A stretch of DNA of 64,000 nucleotides from Paenibacillus whitsoniae (GTDB taxonomy: Bacteria; Bacillota; Bacilli; Paenibacillales; NBRC-103111), in assembly GCF_003955665.1 (NCBI RefSeq), contig NZ_RXHU01000011.1, positions 62,001 to 126,000 of the forward strand, in the 5' to 3' direction. The notes beneath the pieces are model-generated. The model was given only the letters and a program-made list of their open reading frames with translations, had not been told where the DNA came from and did not search any database. Every line of letters begins with the position of its first letter. Position 1 is the stretch's first letter. A program made the translations under genes and the position numbers. Shown in pieces: positions 55,307-63,132 of this stretch.

Positions 55307-55317
55307 AAATACCCTCC

Positions 55318-55337
55318 CTCACTCACTCACTCACTCA
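55318..55337. repeat. Tetranucleotide repeat (CTCA)5
   Basis: Five tandem CTCA units lie directly upstream of the GGGAGGG site of the dockerin gene; on the coding strand this is (TGAG)5. Repeat-number change here could alter the leader spacing. Confidence 0.85.
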
Positions 55338-55338
55338 T

Positions 55339-55352
55339 TGAATGCGCTTTCA
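55339..55352. promoter_or_regulatory. cre-like site TGAATGCGCTTTCA
   Basis: Close match to cre consensus TGWAANCGNTNWCA, 33 bases upstream of the dockerin gene start. It suggests a separate promoter for the dockerin/cohesin pair, with catabolite control. Confidence 0.5.
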
Positions 55353-55363
55353 TTTTAATCTCA

Positions 55364-55380
55364 GAGGGGACACGCCCCTC
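55364..55380 (-). terminator. Hairpin after the unrecognised alpha-toroid gene
   Basis: GAGGGG and CCCCTC flank ACACG, directly after the stop codon at 55384. No strong T-run; weak terminator or processing hairpin. Confidence 0.45.
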
Positions 55381-55383
55381 CCT

Positions 55384-57156
55384 TTATACCGACCAAATCG
55401 GCGCACCCGCTTCAATTTTTAATTCACTTCTGCACATTGCCCTCTGCATCGCTTCACGGAACGGCAGAACGCCGTGCGGCACGCCAACCCGCAGCACTTT
55501 GGCCGCATCCTCGTAAATAAGTTGGATTTCCTTCTCTGATCTTGCAACTGCGATGCTCATAATCTTGGCGGTAAACTCCTGCTCCGGACAATCGGCCCGT
55601 TCAAGCAGCAGCCCAAATGCAACATACGCTTCGCGCAACTCGGATAGACTGTGCTCTCGACGTTCCCCCTCATAGAGGACAATTTCAATGGCTGTTGCAG
55701 CTTCTTCTTCCTTCATGCGAAGTGTAGGCGTGTAATCGCCAAAGCGGCAGGACGGGATGATCAGACCAATCGTGACCGTTGGTGTGCAAATGCGTATTGG
55801 CTTGCCAATGATCAGTTGACTCGGCAGCAGAAGCTCGCTCCGATCTCCAATGAATTCAAATCGGAGCAGTAGGGAGGACGCCTCTACTTTGCCATCAATC
55901 GGATCCAGCGTAAAATGCTTGTCGCCATGATTGGAGCAGAAATGCGCAATCCCTTGCAGGAGCCCTCGCTGCTGAACGGTATGGAGCAGACCTGAGCTGA
56001 AATCGTAGCCATCGTGCAAGCAGCGAAAGCGCAGCGCAGCGGCTTGCTTGGCACTTCCCCAATATGCTGTCAACGGTCTGCGCTGATTCCATAGATCACA
56101 GTGATTAAATGAACCCAGCGTGAAGTCCGGTGTCAGATACGACGATGCAATCACCGGGGTCTCCCCTTTGACAATGACCTTTTGAGAGAAGCTTGCCGCC
56201 CGTTCCCCCTTAAAATACGGCACATAGACTTCCGGCATGTTAAGCCCTACCCGGGCCCATAGCGCATGAATATCCAGCTCCTCGTCCGGAACGAGCTCCA
56301 ATCTGCCTTGGCCAGCAAGCTGAAGGAAGGATAAGAAGGCATTGCCTTGCAGTGTTTCATAGGAACGGCTGTGCGGGCCAGCCCATTGCTGTGTCGGCGC
56401 ATGATAATGCTCCGCAATGGAGGCCCAAGCCATGTCATGAAGTTCACGAATCATCGTCAGACTTGTGTTATCCCGAATATGTCTCAGCATCAGAGACAAA
56501 TCTTCAATTGCGACGATCGTATACGTTGGGGAATTGTACTCGGTAAAAGCGCCATGATACGTACAATATTCGTGCAGCAGCTGGAGCTTGCTCCGGCCGT
56601 ATGCGAACAACTCGGCATTGCCTAGCAGCTCTCCGGCCAGCAGCGCAACATACGTCCCCATAATGCAAATATTCGTGTAGGACGGCAGGACATTCCGTCG
56701 CATAATCAAGCGTGCAGCGGCTTCGAGCGAAGCTTTGATCTTCGTATGAAGCTCAGCTGGCAATGCATCCGCATGGTCAACATAAACCTGGATTAACGCT
56801 TTGCCGCAGAAATCGGCCCAATTTCGATCCGGCGACGCCATGTCGTCGACCGGCTCTTCCATATAATAAGGCCATATGCCATATGATGGATGATCAGGAT
56901 CTAGTACTTGATAGTGAAGCAAACGGTCAATGATTCGGGCTGCCAGCGAACAATCCCCGTCCGCCTGCCGGTCGAGCAGCGACAAGGCAAAGTAGAACGA
57001 CTCCCGAATCATATGAACCTCGGCATTCCGTACATTGGTATGATAATTATACCCGGGACCTCTGGTTGTCTTGAGTGCCAGTGCTTGCAGATCGAAATCC
57101 TTCCACTGTTTATCGACAATTCCGTTAATCAACTTTTGAATGGCTTGTTCCTTCAT
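55384..57156 (-). CDS. Uncharacterised, mainly helical protein, candidate glycan lyase or hydrolase
   Basis: A 590-residue protein without signal peptide. Residues 1-300 look like an alpha/alpha toroid: GPGYNYHTNVRNAEVHMIRE, GIWPYYMEEP, DRNWADFCGKALIQVY, AFTEYNSPTYTIVAIEDL and QWAGPHSRSYETLQG. Residues 300-590 are beta-rich (LTPDFTLGSFNHCDLWNQRR, FCSNHGDKHFTLDPIDG). The Tyr, His, Asn and Arg clusters resemble lyase active sites, but I do not recognise the family. ATG 57156 has AAAGGAAG about ten bases upstream. It lies between an ABC importer lipoprotein and the dockerin enzyme, so it probably cleaves imported oligosaccharide in the cytoplasm. Confidence 0.75.
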   Translation of the reverse strand: MKEQAIQKLINGIVDKQWKDFDLQALALKTTRGPGYNYHTNVRNAEVHMIRESFYFALSLLDRQADGDCSLAARIIDRLLHYQVLDPDHPSYGIWPYYMEEPVDDMASPDRNWADFCGKALIQVYVDHADALPAELHTKIKASLEAAARLIMRRNVLPSYTNICIMGTYVALLAGELLGNAELFAYGRSKLQLLHEYCTYHGAFTEYNSPTYTIVAIEDLSLMLRHIRDNTSLTMIRELHDMAWASIAEHYHAPTQQWAGPHSRSYETLQGNAFLSFLQLAGQGRLELVPDEELDIHALWARVGLNMPEVYVPYFKGERAASFSQKVIVKGETPVIASSYLTPDFTLGSFNHCDLWNQRRPLTAYWGSAKQAAALRFRCLHDGYDFSSGLLHTVQQRGLLQGIAHFCSNHGDKHFTLDPIDGKVEASSLLLRFEFIGDRSELLLPSQLIIGKPIRICTPTVTIGLIIPSCRFGDYTPTLRMKEEEAATAIEIVLYEGERREHSLSELREAYVAFGLLLERADCPEQEFTAKIMSIAVARSEKEIQLIYEDAAKVLRVGVPHGVLPFREAMQRAMCRSELKIEAGAPIWSV

Positions 57157-57198
57157 TCGGCTGGCACTTCCTTTGGACAAATTCACTTGATGAGAAAA

Positions 57199-57215
57199 CC
57201 CCCGAGAACCGGGGG
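57199..57215 (-). terminator. Terminator after the second importer operon
   Basis: CCCCC and GGGGG flank GAGAACC. On the minus strand it is followed by TTTTC, 8 bases after the binding-protein stop. It may be partial, so that downstream genes are expressed at a lower level. Confidence 0.6.
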
Positions 57216-57223
57216 CTGGCTTA

Positions 57224-58825
57224 TTATTTTTTTACATTTTTGAGCGCTTCATTATATTCTTGTGTCACTTTCGTACCGTTTTTATCCATAAACGTTTTCA
57301 AAGCTTGATCCCATTCAGCGCTGCTCAATTGTCCCATGACATATTTCACTTTGGCTTTTACGAGGTCCATATACATGTCCGGCGTATTTTGTTCGGTTGC
57401 CGATTGCAGACCTGCGATTGGGCTTGCTTTCAAGTGTTTGATCAGAATATCGTTCGCTGCAATTTCCAGCTTCAACGTATCCGGGTCGTCGGTATCTTTT
57501 GTATAGTTCGTATTCTCCGGGTTAGGCAGCGCTTGTGTCGGCAAAATGTAGCCGCCGCCAAGCTTTGCGAGCTTGTCTTTATCTGTCACTTCCACGTTGC
57601 CGTCGGCGTTCTTCTTAAAGGTTACGCCTTCCAAGCCGTAGTTCTGCAGCATGTTGTATTTTTGCGCGCTGCCGACTACGTAGCCGTTGTCTTTGGACGG
57701 ACCGTAATCCAGCCATTGCATGATCGTCTTGACTTTATTGGCATCCTTCGCCGCATTCGCGCTGATAAAGATCGCGCCAACGTTGCCAGGGCCGGAAACA
57801 ACGCCGCTTTTGCCTGTCGGGCCAACTGGCGGCTCGAATGCAGTCAACTTCGCGCCAGGTGTTGTTTTCGGAACGGTTGAAGTGAAGTTGCGAATATTGG
57901 AGACGAAATCGAATGCAATCCCGCTCTTGCCGTTCTTAAAGAATTTATCTTGTGATTGATTCGCTTTATTCAAGGCAAAATCCGGATCGACCAAGCCTTC
58001 GGCAATAGCTTTTTTCAGCCAATCGAGGTACGTTTTATACTCTGGCAGCGTTTCGTTCATCACAAGCTGACCATCCTTCAGCACCCAGCCGGAGCCGTCC
58101 AAACCGAAGCTGTACAGCAGATCCGCCGCTCCCCAGAACTCACGACCGTTGAAGTCGCCGACACGTCCCGTAATTTCGCCGAGCTGCAGGCCGTAAGTAT
58201 CTTTTTTACCATTGCCATCCGGATCGTTGTTCGTCATCGCTTGCATGGTTGCATACAACTCATCCAGCGTCTTAGGCACTGGCAATTTCAGCTTATCGAG
58301 CCAATCCTGACGAATCAGCGGAGCATTCGGAGCGGAGAGCAGCGAGCGAGCGATTGGGATACCGTACACTTTGCCGTTGTAGCTCATGTTGTCATAGTGC
58401 GATTTGGTGTATTTCAAATTTGGATATTTCGCAATGATGTCATCCAGCGGAGCAACCGCGCCTTGTTTAATCAGCTTCACGGCCGTCGCATCGAAGTTAA
58501 ACGTGAACACGTCCGGCATTTCGCCCGAAGCGACCATGGCATTGAATTTTTCCTGGAAATTCGAGTTAGGAATCGGCGTAAACTTCAGATCCATATTGAA
58601 CTTCTGATTGAGCCACTTAATGCCCTCGTTGTTCTCCACGTCCGGCACCGTATTCACATTCATCGAGAAGGTTACCGGCACTGGCTTTGAAGGCGTTGCA
58701 GAAGCCGCTCCCGTCGCCTTACTTCCACTGGAAGAGTCTGATTTGCCACAGCCCGATAAGATCAAAGTACTTCCGAGTACGACGGTGAAGCAAGTATAAA
58801 GCGTTTTCTGTGTCAATGGTTTCAT
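57224..58825 (-). CDS. Sugar ABC transporter substrate-binding lipoprotein (LplA-like)
   Basis: A 533-residue lipoprotein precursor with lipobox ILSGC, acylated Cys26, and a Ser/Gly/Ala linker. The mature solute-binding part shows MVASGEMPDVFTF, PLDDIIAKYPNLK and WLDKLKLPVPKTLDELYA. AAGGGGG lies 7 bases before ATG 58825. It is only distantly similar to the lipoprotein at 34479, so the two importers probably bind different fragments. It is the last gene of the GH105-permease-permease-lipoprotein operon. Confidence 0.94.
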   Translation of the reverse strand: MKPLTQKTLYTCFTVVLGSTLILSGCGKSDSSSGSKATGAASATPSKPVPVTFSMNVNTVPDVENNEGIKWLNQKFNMDLKFTPIPNSNFQEKFNAMVASGEMPDVFTFNFDATAVKLIKQGAVAPLDDIIAKYPNLKYTKSHYDNMSYNGKVYGIPIARSLLSAPNAPLIRQDWLDKLKLPVPKTLDELYATMQAMTNNDPDGNGKKDTYGLQLGEITGRVGDFNGREFWGAADLLYSFGLDGSGWVLKDGQLVMNETLPEYKTYLDWLKKAIAEGLVDPDFALNKANQSQDKFFKNGKSGIAFDFVSNIRNFTSTVPKTTPGAKLTAFEPPVGPTGKSGVVSGPGNVGAIFISANAAKDANKVKTIMQWLDYGPSKDNGYVVGSAQKYNMLQNYGLEGVTFKKNADGNVEVTDKDKLAKLGGGYILPTQALPNPENTNYTKDTDDPDTLKLEIAANDILIKHLKASPIAGLQSATEQNTPDMYMDLVKAKVKYVMGQLSSAEWDQALKTFMDKNGTKVTQEYNEALKNVKK

Positions 58826-58867
58826 TTCAAATCCCCCTTGGATTTAGCGAATGGATGGTGCAAAGCT

Positions 58868-59749
58868 TTACCCTTTAATGGAGCCAATCATGACGCCCTT
58901 CACAAAGTATTTCTGCAAGAACGGGTACACAATCACAATAGGCACTGTCGCAACAATGACCATCGCCATTTTAATCGGCTCCGCGAGCTGCGTCATTTGA
59001 TCATGATCGATCATGGACGCATTCAGCTCCGATGAGCTAAGAACGAGCAGAACTTGCCGCAAGAACACTTGCATCGGCCATTTGGATGGCGAATTAATGT
59101 ATAGAATAGCTTGAAAAAACTCGTTCCAGTGGCCAACCGCGTAGAACAAAATCATCGTCGCGACGATCGGCATGGAAACTGGCAGCACGATTCGGAAAAA
59201 CGTGCCATACTCTGTGCAGCCGTCAATCGTGGCAGACTCTTCGAGCCCATCCGGAATGGACTGCATGAACGATTTGACAATAATGACGTTAAACGCGCTT
59301 GCCGCGCCGGGAATAATCAGCGACCACAGGCTGTCAAGCAAGCCAAGGCTTTTAACCAATATGAAGCTCGGAATCATGCCCCCGCTGAACAGGGTGGTAA
59401 AGAAGACCAGCATCAGCAGCGGATTGCGGAAAGGCAATTGCGATTTGGATAACGCATAGGCGAGCGTAAAGGTGACGATCAGATTCAATGCCGTACCCAA
59501 CACCGTGATGAATACGGTGACACCCAGTGATTTGACCAAATCCCCTTGTCTAAAAATATAGGTATACGCTTCCAGCGACCAACCGCGTGGCCAGAGGACG
59601 AGCCCTCCCCTGCTCAGTTCAACGCCGTTTGAAAGCGAAGAAGCGAGTACGTTGACAAACGGCAGCAGCATGACAGCGGAAACGAGGGCGAGCACTACGT
59701 AATTGGCACGATCAAACAGTACCTCGCCAAAAGTTCGTTTAAATCTCAT
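58868..59749 (-). CDS. Sugar ABC transporter permease (YtcP/LplC-like, MalG type)
   Basis: A 293-residue protein with six membrane segments. The EAA-type loop reads EESATIDGCTEYGTFFRIVLPVS, and the C-terminal FVKGVMIGSIKG is the family end. GGGAGGG lies 7 bases before ATG 59749. Partner of the permease at 59763 (13-base gap) and of the lipoprotein at 57224. No ATPase gene nearby; a shared MsmX-type ATPase is expected. Confidence 0.94.
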   Translation of the reverse strand: MRFKRTFGEVLFDRANYVVLALVSAVMLLPFVNVLASSLSNGVELSRGGLVLWPRGWSLEAYTYIFRQGDLVKSLGVTVFITVLGTALNLIVTFTLAYALSKSQLPFRNPLLMLVFFTTLFSGGMIPSFILVKSLGLLDSLWSLIIPGAASAFNVIIVKSFMQSIPDGLEESATIDGCTEYGTFFRIVLPVSMPIVATMILFYAVGHWNEFFQAILYINSPSKWPMQVFLRQVLLVLSSSELNASMIDHDQMTQLAEPIKMAMVIVATVPIVIVYPFLQKYFVKGVMIGSIKG

Positions 59750-59762
59750 GGTTTCACCCTCC

Positions 59763-60713
59763 CTAGAAGAGCCCTTCTTCGCCCAGTTTTTTGGTGAGTT
59801 TATTTGCGCCGAGAATGAGGATTAGCCCTACAAGTGAATTGAACAATCCCGCAGCGGAAGCAAAGCTGAAGTCCCCTTGCAAAATCCCTTCTCTATACAC
59901 ATACGTCGCAAACACGTCGCCCACATCCAGCACGAGCGGGTTCAGCATCAAGAAGATCTGCTCGAAACCAGTATTTAAGATATGGCCAAGTTGCAGCAGG
60001 AGCAGCATAATGATCGTCGGCCGAATCGTCGGCAGCGTAATATTCCACAATTGCCGCCAGCGGCTGGCCCCATCCATGACAGCTGCCTCGTAAAGCTCAG
60101 GCGAAACAGAACTTAGTGCGGCAAGGAAAATAATCGTTCCCCAGCCGGTTTCTTTCCAAATATTTTGAAGCACGATCGTTATTTGGAACAACTCCGGCAT
60201 CATCATCCATTTCTTCGCGGTGCCGCCCATCATCACGACCAGTTCATTGACGAAGCCGGTTGAGGAGAACATCAGCGAGTATATGCCGATGACGATAACC
60301 CATGACAGAAAGTGCGGCAAGTAAACGACCGTTTGTACTAAACGTTTATACAGGGCATTTCTTACCTCGTTCAGCAGCAACGCCAGCACAATCGGTGCCG
60401 GGAAGAATAGCACAAGCTTTAGCAAGTTAATCATCAGCGTGTTGCCAAGCAGTCTTAAAAATTTGTCACTTTGGAAAAAGTCTATAAAATGTTTGAACCC
60501 GACCCAATCGCTTCCGAAAAAACCCTGAAACGGACTGTAATCCTGAAAGGCAATCAGCACGCCCCACATGGGTAAATAATGGAATACCAAAAAATACAAG
60601 ATGCCGGGAAGCGCCAGCACATACAGCCTGCGATAGCGGTACATGCTCCGAAGCAATGAGCTTTTTCTGGGGCTGGTTCTGGTTATCGATGCATCAGAAC
60701 TCCGAACGTTCAT
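59763..60713 (-). CDS. Sugar ABC transporter permease (LplB-like, MalF type)
   Basis: A 316-residue protein with six membrane segments, starting after a basic N-terminus at LYVLALPGILYFLVFHYLPM. The EAA-type loop is YEAAVMDGASRWRQLWNITLP. GGAGGG lies 6 bases before ATG 60713. Second gene of the operon started by GH105. Confidence 0.94.
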   Translation of the reverse strand: MNVRSSDASITRTSPRKSSLLRSMYRYRRLYVLALPGILYFLVFHYLPMWGVLIAFQDYSPFQGFFGSDWVGFKHFIDFFQSDKFLRLLGNTLMINLLKLVLFFPAPIVLALLLNEVRNALYKRLVQTVVYLPHFLSWVIVIGIYSLMFSSTGFVNELVVMMGGTAKKWMMMPELFQITIVLQNIWKETGWGTIIFLAALSSVSPELYEAAVMDGASRWRQLWNITLPTIRPTIIMLLLLQLGHILNTGFEQIFLMLNPLVLDVGDVFATYVYREGILQGDFSFASAAGLFNSLVGLILILGANKLTKKLGEEGLF

Positions 60714-60741
60714 ACCTAACCCTCCATAACCATAGATTCGT

Positions 60742-61791
60742 TTACTCCAAACCGAAGCATTCCACCAGCAGCATCAGTACCATCCCTTGCCCATACAAAG
60801 TCGGTATTCGCTCAATAGTTTGATAAGCCTCGATCGTCGGCATGATCGGCGTACCTCCGGAAACGCTGCCTACTTCACCGGTTGCATGAATGTTCGCCAG
60901 CACGCCATTCAGCGCTTTCATCACGAAGTCTTTGTACCTTTCATCGAGCATGCCCCTTCGAATTGCCAGCATAATGCCGCAAGCGATTCCCGCACTGCCT
61001 GACGTTTCGTGATAAAACTCGGCTTGATCCATCACCGTGTGCCATAAGCCTTGCTCGTTCTGGTACGTGATTAACCCATCAATCATCCGTTTGTAGTGTA
61101 AGCCAATCTCGGACGGAATTGCAATGAGTTCGGAAATTTCAGCAAGAATTTCTGGTACGGCTACGCACACCCAAGCGTTCGCCCGCGTCCAGCGTGCCGC
61201 TGACAAATGGTCGCCTTGAGCGCAGTTCCATCCGTGGAACAGGACACCGGTTTCCTTGTCCTGCAGCAGCCGCAAATGGATGGCCACCTGTTCAAGCGCT
61301 TGCGCAGCAAGGTCGGCATCCTTGGTTAATTTGGCCGTCCTAGCCAGCAGCAAGACGGCCATGAAGATGGTGTCTGCCCATACTTGCTCGGGAAAGCTGT
61401 CCTCCTCTGTAACCGTATGCTCGAAAGCACCTTCCCGCGTACGCGGAGCTTCCTCTACGATCCAGCGGGAAATTTGCTTAGCCTGATCAAGATAGTAGGA
61501 TTGTTTGGTTTGTTCGTACAAGCGAGGGAAGATGGCAAACGGCGCCATCGAGTTGATCACCTTCGTACGACCTGCTTTGTCTTGATTTCGATCGACCCAC
61601 CCGGTCAAATAGTTCAGAACGTCCTCTTGGCCTGTTTGATCGTAATAATGAAGCAAGGCAATGACCCCAACACCGGGCACCCAATCCCAAGCATGAATAT
61701 TCATCCCCCAATCTGTTGAATCGCTTTCCGTCATATAACGATAGACACGCTCAGCTGCATTTTTAATATGTTCTTTCTTTACGACAGCCAT
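60742..61791 (-). CDS. GH105/GH88-type unsaturated uronyl hydrolase
   Basis: A 349-residue alpha/alpha-barrel protein. WGMNIHAWDWVPGVGVIALLHYY, VWADTIFMAVLLLAR with catalytic-type Asp140, HGWNCAQGDHLSAARWTRANAW and ETSGSAGIACGIMLAI match the family and align with the GH105 at 21164. ATG 61791 is the most family-like start; AGAGGAG lies 12 bases upstream, a rather long spacing. No signal peptide. It heads the second importer operon, so uptake of unsaturated uronate-containing oligosaccharide is likely. Confidence 0.88.
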   Translation of the reverse strand: MAVVKKEHIKNAAERVYRYMTESDSTDWGMNIHAWDWVPGVGVIALLHYYDQTGQEDVLNYLTGWVDRNQDKAGRTKVINSMAPFAIFPRLYEQTKQSYYLDQAKQISRWIVEEAPRTREGAFEHTVTEEDSFPEQVWADTIFMAVLLLARTAKLTKDADLAAQALEQVAIHLRLLQDKETGVLFHGWNCAQGDHLSAARWTRANAWVCVAVPEILAEISELIAIPSEIGLHYKRMIDGLITYQNEQGLWHTVMDQAEFYHETSGSAGIACGIMLAIRRGMLDERYKDFVMKALNGVLANIHATGEVGSVSGGTPIMPTIEAYQTIERIPTLYGQGMVLMLLVECFGLE

Positions 61792-61880
61792 TTCTTGATC
61801 CCACTCCTCTGGTTGTATGCCGCCTTTCTCTGTTTCGCACCTCCGACTCATGTGATTAGCGGTATGAGCCAAGTATAGTA

Positions 61881-61894
61881 TGAAAACGGATGCA
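61881..61894. promoter_or_regulatory. cre-like site TGAAAACGGATGCA
   Basis: Matches the cre consensus apart from the base pair following CG. It lies 90 bases upstream of the GH105 start, between GH105 and the divergent AraC gene. Confidence 0.3.
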
Positions 61895-61994
61895 AATCTC
61901 TCGATCAATTGCGTAAAACCATACCGATATTGCTTTCTTGAATTTTTCGATTTAGAATGAATGAGAGCGCATACTTCCAGAGGAGGATTGGCCT

Positions 61995-62864
61995 ATGGCA
62001 GATCAGGCATATCAATCAACGGACTTTTTCGTAAACAATAAATTGCAAGAATTACCCATCCACATGAAATATAAGGAAACGGAAAAAAACTTTTACATGA
62101 ATTTCCATTCACATGCCGGCTATGAAATTTATTTGTTTCACGAAGGCAGCGGTTATTTTGTCATTGAGGAAAACATCTATCCGCTCGAAGGCAACGATCT
62201 GATCTTGATCAGCGCGCTCGAGTCCCATAAAAGCTCGCCCAAACTGCAATTGCCGAGCACACGCTCGGCCATTCACTTTTTGCCCGAGCTGCTCGAACCC
62301 GAAATTCGGGAGCGGTTTCTTCGCGTATTCGATCGCCTGAACCAGCACCGGCACATTCGGTTAAGCGGCGAACGGCTGCGCCACTTCGATTATTTGCTGG
62401 AACGGCTGCATGAGGAATATGCGCGGCTCAATACTGGCGACTTCTTGGCGATGCGCATTTATTTGAACGAATTGCTGCTGGAAATCGATCGACTCGTCTT
62501 TAACGGGGAAGAAAAGGAGCTTGAACCGATTGCCCGCAACACAATTAATCCTAAAGTCGAAGAAGCTGTCAAATATTTGTCCAAACATTTCAATACGGAC
62601 ATTCCCTTGGAGAAATTGGCTCAGGACTTATATATCAACCCCTATTATCTCTGTCACCTGTTTAAAAAGACGATTGGTCTGACGATCACGGATTTTCTTA
62701 ATCAGACTCGCATTCACCATGCCAAACGACTACTGGCCAACACCAATATGCCCATAACCGAAATTTCGGAAGCTGTCGGGTTTAACAGTTTTTCCTACTT
62801 TGGCCGCGCTTTTAAAAAAATTGCCGGAACCACTCCACGTGCTTATCGTAATAACACCTTATAG
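61995..62864 (+). CDS. AraC-family regulator with cupin sensor domain
   Basis: A 289-residue protein. The cupin domain (25-100) has FYMNFHSHAGYEIYLFHEGSG (HSH motif) and YPLEGNDLILI. The double helix-turn-helix (180-289) shows DIPLEKLAQDLYINPYYL and EAVGFNSFSYFGRAFKKIAGTTPRAY. AGAGGAGG lies upstream of ATG 61995. Divergent from the GH105-importer operon and its probable activator. Confidence 0.93.
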   Translation: MADQAYQSTDFFVNNKLQELPIHMKYKETEKNFYMNFHSHAGYEIYLFHEGSGYFVIEENIYPLEGNDLILISALESHKSSPKLQLPSTRSAIHFLPELLEPEIRERFLRVFDRLNQHRHIRLSGERLRHFDYLLERLHEEYARLNTGDFLAMRIYLNELLLEIDRLVFNGEEKELEPIARNTINPKVEEAVKYLSKHFNTDIPLEKLAQDLYINPYYLCHLFKKTIGLTITDFLNQTRIHHAKRLLANTNMPITEISEAVGFNSFSYFGRAFKKIAGTTPRAYRNNTL

Positions 62865-62906
62865 CCCGACTATTCCTCATTGTACAACCCACACCATTTG
62901 GACAAT

Positions 62907-62980
62907 CGAGTAGGCCCATGCGCAATTGCATGGGCCTCTCACAGATCCGGACGTGCGGGTCAACGCATCCGGCTCCTCCA
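62907..62980 (-). mobile_element. Fragment resembling a group II intron structural segment
   Basis: On the minus strand, GGAGCCGGATGCGTTGACC, then CGCACGTCCGGATCTGTGAG, then a stem GGCCCATGC/GCATGGGCC, then CTACTCG. This order (GCCGGATGCG paired with CGCACGTCCGG, then a variable stem, then CTACTCG) matches what I remember of bacterial group II introns next to their reverse transcriptase gene. No reverse transcriptase frame is present, so only a relic of about 75 bases remains. Confidence 0.45.
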
Positions 62981-63132
62981 ATATTATCCCCTCTGGGGAT
63001 GATGTTCATCGTAAATAGCAAGAAGACTACAGAGTCCGTTCTGTTGAAATCATTTCACCGATAACATCGGTAAATTACCCCCTTTTATTCTATTCCGATG
63101 GGATAGAGGTCTGACTAAGTACGATTAATAAA

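Noticed and set aside
63056-63070. Small hairpin ACCGA-TAACA-TCGGT as terminator for uidA or the AraC gene
   Set aside because: Only a five-base stem without a T-run on either strand.
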